Below are positions 8,285 through 17,156 of a DNA stretch of 59,693 bases, one piece after another; positions within the stretch are counted from its first letter, which is position 1, and every line of letters starts with the position of its first letter. The translations under genes and the position numbers were made by a program. The notes beneath the pieces were generated by a model that was given only the letters and a program-made list of their open reading frames with translations, had not been told where the DNA came from and searched no databases. Where the stretch lies: assembly GCA_934178345.1 (NCBI GenBank), contig CAKPQG010000013.1:1-59693 (forward strand), in the 5' to 3' direction. This stretch comes from an uncultured Dialister sp. (GTDB taxonomy: Bacteria; Bacillota; Negativicutes; Veillonellales; Dialisteraceae).

Positions 8285-8313
8285 TTGAAAAAGTGTGAAT
8301 TACCCTTTATGAT
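8285..8313 (+). promoter_or_regulatory. Promoter of the pyrimidine operon
   Basis: TTGAAA (8285-8290), exactly 17 nt, TATGAT (8308-8313): a near-consensus housekeeping promoter. Transcription should start in TATAGGGATAAC around 8317-8321, giving a leader of only about 52-56 nt. Confidence 0.8.
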
Positions 8314-8315
8314 TA

Positions 8316-8367
8316 TAGGGATAACTATTTATCATAGAATCCCATTCTATGCGTTGATTCAAGGAGG
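8316..8367 (+). promoter_or_regulatory. Short structured leader of the pyr operon
   Basis: The leader begins near a GGGAT run and holds a perfect inverted repeat with 8-bp arms and a 3-nt spacer, CATAGAATCCCATTCTATG (8333-8351). Two competing pairings are possible: initial GGGAT (8318-8322) with ATCCC (8339-8343), and GAATC (8337-8341) with GATTC (8356-8360), the latter abutting the ribosome site AAGGAGG (8361-8367). There is no room for a PyrR attenuator and no PyrR-binding-loop motif, so control would have to be by another route (operator, start-site switching or translation). Confidence 0.5.
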
Positions 8368-8372
8368 CCGGT

Positions 8373-9338
8373 ATGAGCACGATTTCACTACAAGGCCGCA
8401 GTGTTCTTGGGCTAGCTGATTTCACAGCCGAAGAGATTGAGCGGATTTTAGAAGTAGCAGCACAAATGAAAAAAATTGTGTTATCTGACAATAAGAAAAA
8501 AGATTTCCTGAAAGGCAAATCTATCGTAACAGTGTTTTCCGAAGCATCTACCAGAACTCGTAGTTCTTTCGAGCTTGCCGGTAAGTATTTGGGAGCCGAC
8601 GTGATCAATATTACAAAGAGTGGCAGCTCGATGACGAAGGGTGAAAGTATGCGAGACACATTGCTGACCGTTTCCGCTATGGGAGTGGATGCAGTGGTTA
8701 TTCGTGATTCGTCTGAAGGGGCTGCTCTTTTTGCGTCCAAGGTCATGAGCCCTAAGGTGAAGGTGCCGGTCGTGCTGAATGCAGGCGATGGCGCCCATGC
8801 GCATCCGAGCCAGGCACTTCTGGAGCTCTTCACCATGAAGGAAGCAGGGAAGAAGATCAAAGGGATGAAGTATGTGATCATCGGTGACGTGCTGCATTCC
8901 CGTGTCGCAAGAAGCGATATCATAGGTTTCACAAAGCTGGGAGCCGAAGTGCATCTGGTGGGACCGCGTACACTGGTCCCAAAGGAACTGGAAGCGATGG
9001 GCTGCATCGTGGATGATGATCTGGAGACGGCTTTGAAGGATGCGGATGCGATCAATATCCTCCGTATCCAGCTCGAAAGAGCGGCTGGCGGATTCATCCC
9101 GACGACCCGTGAATATGCACGTCTCTTCGGTATCAATCAGAAGCGCCTGGCACTCTGCAAGCCGGATGTGGCAGTGATCCATCCGGGCCCGATGAATAGA
9201 GGCATTGAAATCGGTTATGATGTAGCCTACGATGAAGCGTCCTGGATTCAGGAAGAAGTCAGAAATGGCGTGGCTGTCCGTATGGCTCTGGAATATTTGA
9301 CACTGACGGAGGGGAAAGACATTGATGCTCTTAATTAA
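8373..9338 (+). CDS. pyrB: Aspartate carbamoyltransferase catalytic chain
   Basis: 321 aa. Catalyses carbamoyl phosphate + aspartate to N-carbamoylaspartate, the committed step of UMP synthesis. Visible motifs: FSEASTRTRSSFE (carbamoyl-phosphate binding), GDGAHAHPSQALLELFT (HPxQ loop), and VIHPGPMNRGIEI near the C terminus. AAGGAGG sits 5 nt before the ATG. No regulatory chain gene (pyrI) follows, so it is probably a stand-alone catalytic trimer as in Bacillus. First gene of an operon with pyrC, carA, carB, pyrK and pyrD; its end overlaps the start of pyrC. Confidence 0.95.
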   Translation: MSTISLQGRSVLGLADFTAEEIERILEVAAQMKKIVLSDNKKKDFLKGKSIVTVFSEASTRTRSSFELAGKYLGADVINITKSGSSMTKGESMRDTLLTVSAMGVDAVVIRDSSEGAALFASKVMSPKVKVPVVLNAGDGAHAHPSQALLELFTMKEAGKKIKGMKYVIIGDVLHSRVARSDIIGFTKLGAEVHLVGPRTLVPKELEAMGCIVDDDLETALKDADAINILRIQLERAAGGFIPTTREYARLFGINQKRLALCKPDVAVIHPGPMNRGIEIGYDVAYDEASWIQEEVRNGVAVRMALEYLTLTEGKDIDALN

Positions 9339-10617
9339 GAATGGTACCATCGTAAACCCGGCCAAGCACCAGCATGAAGTGACAAATATCCTGGTGGAAG
9401 ATGGCAAGATCAAGGAAATCGGTCAGAATGTCAGCGCGGCTGGCAAAGAAGTAGAAGAAATCGATGCGAAGGGTCTTTTCGTGACACCGGGTCTTATCGA
9501 TATGCATGTCCATCTGCGTGAACCGGGACAGGAAGCAAAGGAAGATATTTATACAGGCACACAGGCAGCCGCTGCCGGCGGTGTGACCCGCGTCGCGACT
9601 ATGGCGAATACGAAGCCTGTCATCGACAATGCAGCGGTATTGCGTGATGTGAAGCATCGCGTGTCCGAGGCTGGGGTCGTGAAGGTCTCCGTGATCGGCT
9701 CGATTTCCAAGAATCTCGAAGGCAAGCAGCTTTCGGAGATGGGGGATATGGCAGCGGATGGCGCTGTTGCGTTCTCCGATGACGGACACTATGTAGAGAG
9801 TGCCAATTTCATGCGCCGCGCCATGGAGTATGCAGACCAGCTCGGCAAGATGGTCATCGACCATGCGGAAGATATGACGATGTGCGGACACGGCTTCATG
9901 AATGAAGGCAAAGTTTCCTATGCGATGGGCGTCACCGGACGTCCGGCGGCAGGGGAAAATATCGCAGTCGCTCGCGATCTGCTCCTTTCGGAGCTGACGG
10001 GATGCCACATCCACATCGCGCATGTATCGAGCGGAAAGGCCGTCGATCTCATCCGCGAAGCGAAGGCGAAGGGTGTGAACTGCTCGACGGAAGTCACCGC
10101 GCAGCACCTCTATTTCACCGATGAATGGCTGAAGCACTATGAAGCGGCTTTCAAAATGGCACCGCCGCTGCGCACGGACGAAGACAGAAAAGCGCTGATC
10201 GAAGGACTGAAGGATGGCACCATCGATGCCATCATGACGGATCATGCCCCGCACTGCAATGAAGAAAAGGATGTTCCTTTCAACTGCGCGCCGAATGGCA
10301 TCGCAGGTCTTGAGACCTCTCTTGCCTCGACGCTGACGGTGCTCTACCATCAGGAGGGCTTCACCATCGACAAGATCGTCGAACTGATGAGTGTGAATCC
10401 GGCGAAGCTCCTCGGCATCGAAGGCGGCGTCCTGACAGAAGGCGCTCCGGCAGATATTACGCTGATCGATCCGGATAAAGAATGGACTGTCCACGGACAG
10501 GATCTCTATACGAAATCCCTCTTCACTCCGTATGAAGGGCTGACGCTGAAAGGCAAAGCGGTCATGACCATCGTGGATGGAGAGATTGTCATGAAAGAAG
10601 GAAAGGTGCTCAAATGA
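9325..10617 (+). CDS. pyrC: Dihydroorotase (type I)
   Basis: 430 aa from ATG 9325; a TTG one codon earlier (9322) is also in frame and slightly better spaced from GGAGG at 9308-9312. Closes N-carbamoylaspartate to dihydroorotate. The zinc-binding DMHVHLREPG (His 61 and 63) and MTDHAPHCNEEK near residue 305, with the expected metal-ligand Asp, mark an active type I enzyme. It overlaps pyrB by 14 nt and the next gene by 4 nt (ATGA), indicating translational coupling. Confidence 0.95.
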   Translation: MLLIKNGTIVNPAKHQHEVTNILVEDGKIKEIGQNVSAAGKEVEEIDAKGLFVTPGLIDMHVHLREPGQEAKEDIYTGTQAAAAGGVTRVATMANTKPVIDNAAVLRDVKHRVSEAGVVKVSVIGSISKNLEGKQLSEMGDMAADGAVAFSDDGHYVESANFMRRAMEYADQLGKMVIDHAEDMTMCGHGFMNEGKVSYAMGVTGRPAAGENIAVARDLLLSELTGCHIHIAHVSSGKAVDLIREAKAKGVNCSTEVTAQHLYFTDEWLKHYEAAFKMAPPLRTDEDRKALIEGLKDGTIDAIMTDHAPHCNEEKDVPFNCAPNGIAGLETSLASTLTVLYHQEGFTIDKIVELMSVNPAKLLGIEGGVLTEGAPADITLIDPDKEWTVHGQDLYTKSLFTPYEGLTLKGKAVMTIVDGEIVMKEGKVLK

Positions 10618-11678
10618 AAGGCCTCTTGATTTTGGAAAACGGTGCCCGTTTCGAAGGCGACCTCTTAGGCTCTGTCGAAGGGCTGGGGGAACTGGTCTTC
10701 AATACCGGCATGACCGGCTATCAGGAATGTTTCACGGACCCGTCCTATGAAGGACAGATCCTCACCCTGACCTACCCGCTCATCGGCAACTATGGCGCAA
10801 ATGATCTTTTCATGCAGAACAGAAAGCCGGCAGCGGCAGGCTTTGTCCTCGACCAGATCGCGGAGCATCCGTCGAACTGGGAGTGCAAGGAAAAGATCAC
10901 CGATTTCATCGAAAGATACCACGTACCCTGCCTTTACAATGTCGATACCCGTGCCGTGACCCGCATGGTACGTACCCAGGGCGTCATGAAAGCGATCATC
11001 GTTTCGGCAGACAGAAGCGATGAATTTATCGCTGAAGAACTCGCAAAGCCGCTCCACAGAGATCAGGTAGAGCGCGTGACGACCGACTACCCCTATACCT
11101 ATGGTGACGGGAAGTATCAGGTCTCCCTTCTTGACTGCGGCCTGAAAAAGAATATCCTCGTCTCGCTCGCAGCCAATGACTGCACCGTCCATGTCTTCCC
11201 GGCGCATACGTCTGCTGAAGAGCTGCTGGCAGGAAATCCGGACGGCATCTTCCTCTCTCCTGGACCAGGGGACCCGCAGGATGTGCCATTCGTCGTAGAG
11301 ACCGTCAAGAAGCTCATCGGAAAGAAACCGATCTTCGGCATCTGCCTTGGTATCCAGATGCTGGCGACAGCACTCGGTGGTCACACCTTCAAGCTGCCAT
11401 TCGGCCACCGCGGAGCGAACCACCCGGTCAAGGATCTTCGCACCGGCCGCGTCTATATCACCAGCCAGAACCATGGCTATGCGATCTCCGATGACGACCT
11501 TCCGGAATGCATCGAAGTCACCCACAGAAGCGTCAATGACGGCACCATCGAAGGCATCCGTCACAAGACCCTTCCGATCCAGGCTGTCCAGTACCATCCG
11601 GAAGCCTCCCCGGGACCGAAGGATAATTTCTATCTCTTCACCGAATTTACCAAGGCCATGGAGGAATTCAAAAAATGA
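10614..11678 (+). CDS. carA: Carbamoyl-phosphate synthase small (glutaminase) subunit
   Basis: 354 aa. Hydrolyses glutamine and channels ammonia to CarB. An N-terminal CarA-specific domain (LILENGARFEGDLLGS, FNTGMTGYQE) is followed by a class I glutamine amidotransferase domain with the nucleophile Cys in FGICLGIQMLA and the His/Glu pair in AVQYHPEASPGP. Because it is embedded in the pyrimidine operon this is likely the pyrimidine-linked copy (pyrAA in Bacillus naming); whether an arginine-specific copy exists elsewhere is not visible. ATGA overlaps on both sides. Confidence 0.95.
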   Translation: MKGLLILENGARFEGDLLGSVEGLGELVFNTGMTGYQECFTDPSYEGQILTLTYPLIGNYGANDLFMQNRKPAAAGFVLDQIAEHPSNWECKEKITDFIERYHVPCLYNVDTRAVTRMVRTQGVMKAIIVSADRSDEFIAEELAKPLHRDQVERVTTDYPYTYGDGKYQVSLLDCGLKKNILVSLAANDCTVHVFPAHTSAEELLAGNPDGIFLSPGPGDPQDVPFVVETVKKLIGKKPIFGICLGIQMLATALGGHTFKLPFGHRGANHPVKDLRTGRVYITSQNHGYAISDDDLPECIEVTHRSVNDGTIEGIRHKTLPIQAVQYHPEASPGPKDNFYLFTEFTKAMEEFKK

Positions 11679-14600
11679 TCAATCAAGACGTGAAGAAAGT
11701 CCTCGTCATCGGCAGCGGCCCGATCGTCATCGGACAGGCTGCGGAATTTGACTATGCCGGTACCCAGGCCTGCCGCTCCCTTCGTGAAGAGGGCGTCGAA
11801 GTCGTCCTGGTGAACAGCAACCCGTCCACCATCATGACAGACGTGGATATCGCTGACCGTGTCTATATCGAACCGATCACGCTGCCATTCGTGACAGAAG
11901 TCATCAAGAAAGAACGCCCGGACGCACTGCTCGCGACACTGGGCGGTCAGGTCGGCCTCAATATGGCTGTCCAGCTCTCGGATGCCGGTATCCTTGACCA
12001 GTACGGCGTGAAGCTCCTGGGCTCTTCTCTCCATGCGATCAAGCATGCGGAAGACCGTGAACTCTTCAAGGATGCGATGGAAGAAATCCATCAGCCAGTC
12101 CCGGAATCTGAAATTTTCGAAGAACTGGAACCAGCCATCGCTTTTGCTGATCGGATCGGCTACCCGGTCATCATCCGTCCGGCTTACACCTTAGGCGGCA
12201 CCGGCGGCGGCATCGCACACGACCGCTATGAGATGGAAGAGATCGCGAACCGCGGCATTAAACTTTCCCCGATCAATCAGATCCTCGTAGAGCGCAGCAT
12301 TGCCGGCTGGAAGGAAGTCGAATTCGAAGTCATGCGCGACAGTGCGGATAACTGCATCATCGTCTGCGCCATGGAAAATATTGACCCGGTCGGCGTCCAC
12401 ACCGGCGACTCCATCGTCGTCGCTCCGACCCAGACGCTGACCGACGGACAGTACCAGATGCTCCGTACCGCATCTCTCGACATCATCCGCTACCTCAAGA
12501 TCGAAGGCGGCTGCAATGTCCAGTACGGCCTCGATACCAAGACGAACCAGTACTACGTCATCGAAGTCAATCCGCGTGTCAGCCGTTCCTCCGCGCTCGC
12601 ATCGAAAGCCACCGGCTACCCGATCGCGAAAGTCGCAGCGAAGATCGCCCTCGGCCTGCACCTCGATGAAATCACGAATGCCATCACCGGCAATACGAAA
12701 GCCTGCTTCGAACCATCCATCGACTATGTCGTATGCAAATTCCCGCGCTGGCCATTCGAAAAATTCACCCTCGCGGATCGCGCCATCGGCACCCAGATGA
12801 AAGCGACCGGCGAAGTCATGGCGCTCGACCGCACGCTCGAAGGCTCGCTCCTGAAAGCCCTCCGCTCGCTGGAAGTAGGGGAAGGCTACCTGCACCTGAA
12901 GAAACTCGACGGACAGTCCCTCTATGATATCCGCTGCCTGCTCTCCCGCATCGACAATGAAAGAATCTTCGTCCTTGCCGAAGCCCTTCGCCGCGGCATC
13001 GAACCGGAAGAAATCAACCGCATCACTAAGATCGACCTCTTCTTTATCTACAAGATCCAGAACATCATCAAGATGGAACGCCGCCTCATGAAGGAAGGCC
13101 TCACCGAAGAGACACTGAAAGCGGCGAAACGCATCCAGATGCCGGATGAAGCCATTGCACACTTCGCTGAAGTCACCCCGAAAGACGTCGAAAACTTCAA
13201 GAAGAAACTGGATTTCCATCCGGACTTCAAGATGGTCGATACCTGTGCGGCAGAATTTGAAGCGCACACCCCGTACTACTACTCCACCTACGGCGCAGAA
13301 GACGAAGTGAAGCCGCAGGGCAAGGGCTCCGTCGTCGTCTTCGGCTCCGGCCCGATCCGCATCGGTCAGGGCATCGAATTCGACTACTGCTCCGTCCATG
13401 CCTCCTGGGCACTGCGCAAGGCAGGGAAGAAATCCATCGTCATCAATAACAACCCGGAAACCGTTTCCACCGACTTCGATACCTCCGACTCCCTGTACTT
13501 CGAACCACTGACCGAGCAGGACGTCCTCGAAATCATCGACAAGGAAAAACCGGAAGGCGTCATCTGCCAGTTCGGCGGACAGACCGCCATAAACCTCGCG
13601 ACCCCGATGGCCAAGCGCGGCATCCGCATCATCGGCTCCTCGAATGAATCCATCGATATGGCCGAAGACCGCGAACGCTTCGACACCCTGATGGGACAGC
13701 TCGGTATCGCGCGCCCGAAAGGCTGCCTCGTCGAATCCGTCGAAGAAGCGATGGCAAAGACAGAAGAGCTGGAATACCCGCTCATCGTCCGCCCGAGCTA
13801 CGTCCTTGGCGGCCGCGCCATGCAGATCGTTTACGATCAGGCAGAACTTCGCCAGTACCTGAAAGAAGCCGTCGTTGCTTCCCACGAGCATCCTGTCCTC
13901 ATCGACCAGTACATGGTCGGCCGTGAAGTCGAAGTCGATGCCATTTCCGATGGCAATGACGTCTGCATCCCCGGCATCATGGAACAGATCGAACGCTCCG
14001 GCGTCCACTCCGGCGACTCCATCGCTGTCTACCCGCCGCAGCACCTCTCGCAGGAAATCATCGAGACACTGACCGATTACACCAGAGAAATCGCCAAAGC
14101 CATGAACGTCAAGGGCCTTGTGAATATCCAGTTCATCGTGGTCAAAGACAAAGTCTATGTCATCGAAGTCAATCCGAGAGCCAGCCGTACCGTACCATTC
14201 ATGAGCAAGATCACCGGCATCAATATGGTCGAATACGCGACCCGCATCGCGCTCGGCGAAAGCCTCAAAGACACCGGCCTTCCGCTCGGCCTCGTCCCGG
14301 ATAAAGGCTACGTCGCGATCAAAGCGCCTGTCTTCTCCTTCTCGAAGCTCGGCCTCGTAGAAATCAAACTGGGACCGGAAATGAAATCCACCGGCGAAGT
14401 CATGGGCATCGGCCACACCTATCAGGAAGCCCTCTACAAGGCTGTCGTGGCTGCTCATCTCACCGTACCGGCAGGCGGCAATGTCCTCATCACCGTCTCC
14501 GACCGTGACAAGCCGGAAACTGCCGAACTCGCCAAAGGCTTCGTAGAGCTGGGCTACCACCTCATCTGCACCTCCGGCACCGGCGCTTATTTCGAAAAAC

Positions 14601-14875
14601 TCGGCATCCCGGTCGAAATCATCAAGAAGATCCATGAAAAAGGCGAGAACTGTGAAAAGTACCTGAAGTCCGGCCGTGTCGACATGCTCGTGAATACCAT
14701 TTCCTATGGCAGCCAGATCGAGCAGGAAGGCTATGACCTGCGCCGCATCGCTGTCGAGCTTGCGATCCCCTGCATCACCTCCCTCGATACCGCGAAGGAA
14801 GTCCTGCGCGTCATGGCAGCGTCTTCGAGCGAACCGCACGTCGAAGCCATTCAGGACTATGTGAAGGAGAATTGA
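11675..14875 (+). CDS. carB: Carbamoyl-phosphate synthase large subunit
   Basis: 1066 aa, full length. Makes carbamoyl phosphate from bicarbonate, ammonia and 2 ATP. Two homologous ATP-grasp halves are visible: KVLVIGSGPIVIGQAAEFDYAG (residue 9 on) and VVVFGSGPIRIGQGIEFDYCS (about 557 on), with PAYTLGGTGGG and PSYVLGGRAM in the ATP-binding domains, and a C-terminal MGS-like allosteric domain (VLITVSDRDKPE onward) that in this family binds UMP/ornithine-type effectors. Coupled to carA by ATGA overlap. Confidence 0.96.
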   Translation: MINQDVKKVLVIGSGPIVIGQAAEFDYAGTQACRSLREEGVEVVLVNSNPSTIMTDVDIADRVYIEPITLPFVTEVIKKERPDALLATLGGQVGLNMAVQLSDAGILDQYGVKLLGSSLHAIKHAEDRELFKDAMEEIHQPVPESEIFEELEPAIAFADRIGYPVIIRPAYTLGGTGGGIAHDRYEMEEIANRGIKLSPINQILVERSIAGWKEVEFEVMRDSADNCIIVCAMENIDPVGVHTGDSIVVAPTQTLTDGQYQMLRTASLDIIRYLKIEGGCNVQYGLDTKTNQYYVIEVNPRVSRSSALASKATGYPIAKVAAKIALGLHLDEITNAITGNTKACFEPSIDYVVCKFPRWPFEKFTLADRAIGTQMKATGEVMALDRTLEGSLLKALRSLEVGEGYLHLKKLDGQSLYDIRCLLSRIDNERIFVLAEALRRGIEPEEINRITKIDLFFIYKIQNIIKMERRLMKEGLTEETLKAAKRIQMPDEAIAHFAEVTPKDVENFKKKLDFHPDFKMVDTCAAEFEAHTPYYYSTYGAEDEVKPQGKGSVVVFGSGPIRIGQGIEFDYCSVHASWALRKAGKKSIVINNNPETVSTDFDTSDSLYFEPLTEQDVLEIIDKEKPEGVICQFGGQTAINLATPMAKRGIRIIGSSNESIDMAEDRERFDTLMGQLGIARPKGCLVESVEEAMAKTEELEYPLIVRPSYVLGGRAMQIVYDQAELRQYLKEAVVASHEHPVLIDQYMVGREVEVDAISDGNDVCIPGIMEQIERSGVHSGDSIAVYPPQHLSQEIIETLTDYTREIAKAMNVKGLVNIQFIVVKDKVYVIEVNPRASRTVPFMSKITGINMVEYATRIALGESLKDTGLPLGLVPDKGYVAIKAPVFSFSKLGLVEIKLGPEMKSTGEVMGIGHTYQEALYKAVVAAHLTVPAGGNVLITVSDRDKPETAELAKGFVELGYHLICTSGTGAYFEKLGIPVEIIKKIHEKGENCEKYLKSGRVDMLVNTISYGSQIEQEGYDLRRIAVELAIPCITSLDTAKEVLRVMAASSSEPHVEAIQDYVKEN

Positions 14876-14876
14876 T

Positions 14877-15644
14877 ATGGCAGGCTATGTAGAAAAAGGC
14901 CGCATCCTCACCCATGAGCTGGTCGGCCCCTCGATCTGGCGCATGCGCCTCGAGCTTCCGCTCATCGCAAAAGACGCAAAGCCCGGTCAGTTCATCCATG
15001 TGAAAGTGAATGACCCCACCTGCATCCTGCGCCGCCCGATCTCTATCGCCGGCACAGAACCGGGGAAGGGCATCCTTGAGATCATTTACCGCATCGTCGG
15101 CAAAGGCACCGAAGCCATGGCGCGCCTCAAAGCAGGAGACGTGGTCGACTGCTTGGGGCCGCTCGGCACCGCCTTCGATATGGATAAAAATCACATCGTC
15201 GGCATCGGCGGCGGCGTCGGCATCGCGCCGATCCTCTTCATGGCAAGGAAAGCAAAGCCAGGGCAGATGACCGTCGTCATCGGCGGACGCAACAAAGAAG
15301 AAGTCTTCTGGAAAGACCTCTTCCCCAAGACACTGAAAGAGCTAATCGTCACCACCGACGACGGCTCCTATGGGATCAAAGGATTCTCCGTCTCCGTCCT
15401 CCCCGAGCTCTTCAAAAATGGCAATGTCGATGAAGCCTGCGTCTGCGGACCTGGCATCATGATGCGCATCACCGCGCAGATGGCAAAAGAAGCGAATGTC
15501 CCCTGCGAAGTCTCCATGGAGCGCCGCATGGGCTGCGGCATCGGCACCTGCCTCGGCTGCGTATGTGACAGAGCCGATGGCAAAGGTCACTACAAAGTCT
15601 GCGTAGACGGACCCGTATTCAAAGCAGAGGAGGTCGTATTATGA
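14877..15644 (+). CDS. pyrK: Dihydroorotate dehydrogenase B electron-transfer subunit
   Basis: 255 aa. FAD/[2Fe-2S] subunit that passes electrons from PyrD to NAD+. Ferredoxin-reductase-like FAD domain (CILRRPISIAGTE matches RPxS), nucleotide-binding GIGGGVGIAPILFMAR, and C-terminal cysteines in MGCGIGTCLGCVC...HYKVC for the cluster. AAGGAG lies 7 nt before the ATG. It overlaps pyrD by ATGA, as expected for a PyrDB heterotetramer. Confidence 0.93.
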   Translation: MAGYVEKGRILTHELVGPSIWRMRLELPLIAKDAKPGQFIHVKVNDPTCILRRPISIAGTEPGKGILEIIYRIVGKGTEAMARLKAGDVVDCLGPLGTAFDMDKNHIVGIGGGVGIAPILFMARKAKPGQMTVVIGGRNKEEVFWKDLFPKTLKELIVTTDDGSYGIKGFSVSVLPELFKNGNVDEACVCGPGIMMRITAQMAKEANVPCEVSMERRMGCGIGTCLGCVCDRADGKGHYKVCVDGPVFKAEEVVL

Positions 15645-16549
15645 GCTCTTTAGCTGTGAATTTCCTCGGCATCCCGATGGCAAGCCCGGTGATCGGAGCC
15701 TCCGGCACCGTCGGTTTCGGCCTTGAGCTTTCCCAGTTCATCGACATGAAGGAAATCGGCGCCATCTCCGGCAAAGGCCTTGCGCCGACGCCATGGACTG
15801 GCAATAACGGTACCCGCATCGCGGAAACCACCTCCGGCATGCTGAACTGCATCGGTCTGGAAAATCCGGGTGCGCCGTACTTCCTGGAACACTACCTTCC
15901 GGAAGTGAAGAAACTCGGCTGCCCCTACATTGCGAACATGGTCGGCAAATCCGTCGAAGAATACGCCGAATGCGCGAAACTTCTCTCCGTCCCCGGCATC
16001 TCTGCGCTCGAAGTCAATATTTCCTGCCCGAATGTCAAAGTCGGCGGCGCCGCCTTCGGCACTGATCCCGAGCAGGCAGCATCTGTCACCAGAGCCGTGA
16101 AGGATGCGACAAATCTACCTGTCATCGTGAAGCTTTCTCCGAATGTCACGGACGTAGTCACCATCGCCAAAGCCGTCGAAGCGGCAGGCGCTGATGCCAT
16201 CTCTCTTATCAATACCCTCCTCGGCATCGCTATCGATACCAGAACGAGAACCCCGATCCTCGGCAACGTCACCGGCGGTCTCTCCGGTCCGGCGATCAAG
16301 CCCGTGGCTCTTCGTATGGTCTGGCAGGTCGCAAAAGCCGTCAGCATCCCCGTCTGCGGACTGGGCGGCGTCATGACCGGCGAGGATGTCGTCGAATTCA
16401 TGATGGCAGGTGCGAAGACTGTACAGGTCGGCACAGCGAACCTCGCTGACCCGACCGCCATGGCACGCATCATTCGTGAACTCGATGCATGGTGTGATAA
16501 GAATGGCGTCAAAGATGTCAATGAGATCGTCGGCACTTTGAAAGCGTGA
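15641..16549 (+). CDS. pyrD: Dihydroorotate dehydrogenase B catalytic subunit
   Basis: 302 aa. FMN enzyme oxidising dihydroorotate to orotate in the cytosol. Motifs: NFLGIPMASPVIGASGTVG, ALEVNISCPNVK with the catalytic Cys, KLSPNVTD, and GLGGVMTGEDVVEFMMAGA for phosphate binding. The Cys rather than Ser base and the adjacent pyrK assign it to the class 1B, NAD-dependent enzyme. Last gene of the operon; pyrE and pyrF are not in this window. Confidence 0.95.
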   Translation: MSSLAVNFLGIPMASPVIGASGTVGFGLELSQFIDMKEIGAISGKGLAPTPWTGNNGTRIAETTSGMLNCIGLENPGAPYFLEHYLPEVKKLGCPYIANMVGKSVEEYAECAKLLSVPGISALEVNISCPNVKVGGAAFGTDPEQAASVTRAVKDATNLPVIVKLSPNVTDVVTIAKAVEAAGADAISLINTLLGIAIDTRTRTPILGNVTGGLSGPAIKPVALRMVWQVAKAVSIPVCGLGGVMTGEDVVEFMMAGAKTVQVGTANLADPTAMARIIRELDAWCDKNGVKDVNEIVGTLKA

Positions 16550-16564
16550 GTGATCGATTCTAGT

Positions 16565-16599
16565 GAAAAAGCGCAAGTGGATATCCACTTGTGCTTTTT
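16565..16599 (+). terminator. Terminator of the pyr operon
   Basis: AAAAAGCGCAAGTGGATATCCACTTGTGCTTTTT hairpin, 15 nt after the pyrD stop. The bases that follow (GTATGGTGTCAGACGGATAG...) recur after the orphan terminator at 19706-19752. Confidence 0.9.
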
Positions 16600-16750
16600 G
16601 TATGGTGTCAGACGGATAGACTTGGAGACATCAGACATCTGCGGTTTCTCGTATCGTCATTCCATCGTAAAAGCGACTGATAGTACGATCTCTTATGTGA
16701 AAGAGGTGGGGCGGGAAGCAGGGATGTCCGTCTGAACGAAAATGGTACGT

Positions 16751-16779
16751 GGTGGCGAGCTGAAAAGCTCGCCGCTTTT
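16751..16779 (+). terminator. Second terminator-like hairpin
   Basis: GGCGAGCT-GAAA-AGCTCGCC followed by GCTTTTA. No gene is visible between the two terminators; it insulates the region upstream of the autotransporter. Confidence 0.6.
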
Positions 16780-16971
16780 ATTATGGGATATCGGCAGGGG
16801 AATGGGGATTCGCTTTGGGTGATTTCTGGGAAATTACGCACTTACATTCCTGAAACTCATAGATATATAGAAATTTGGCAATATAACCGGGGGGGTATAC
16901 TCCCATTAAGAGTTGATTTACATTAGAAAAGGAATTTACAGGTATATTTATTTTATGCGGAGGTGTTAGAT

Positions 16972-17073
16972 ATGAAATTATCTAAGAAAATGGCTGCTAT
17001 GATGGCAGCGGCAGCTTTGCTTTCGGGGGTGCAGATGGCAGCTGCCGACACTACTTTTGTAACTTTTTTGTAA
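16972..17073 (+). CDS. 33-aa orphan signal-peptide ORF
   Basis: ATG with a good GGAGG (16959-16963) encodes a 33-residue product that is almost entirely a Sec signal peptide: KLSKK basic start, hydrophobic AAMMAAAALLSGV core, then MAAADTTF with a likely cleavage after AAA, and a stop seven codons later. It is either a remnant of a secreted or outer-membrane protein gene deleted downstream, or a genuine small secreted peptide/leader. A small hairpin (ATCCT/AGGAT with AATAAA/TTTATT flanks) sits right after it, and the intact autotransporter gene begins 84 nt later. Confidence 0.45.
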   Translation: MKLSKKMAAMMAAAALLSGVQMAAADTTFVTFL

Positions 17074-17156
17074 ATAAAGCGTATCCTTAAAACAGGATTT
17101 ATTCCTATCAAATGATGATATTATTGTGTTATTCTGGCAGGAAAAGGAGTATAGGT

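Noticed and set aside
8170..8372. PyrR-dependent attenuator before pyrB
   Set aside because: The leader after the promoter is too short and has no anti-antiterminator or PyrR binding loop consensus, nor a terminator.
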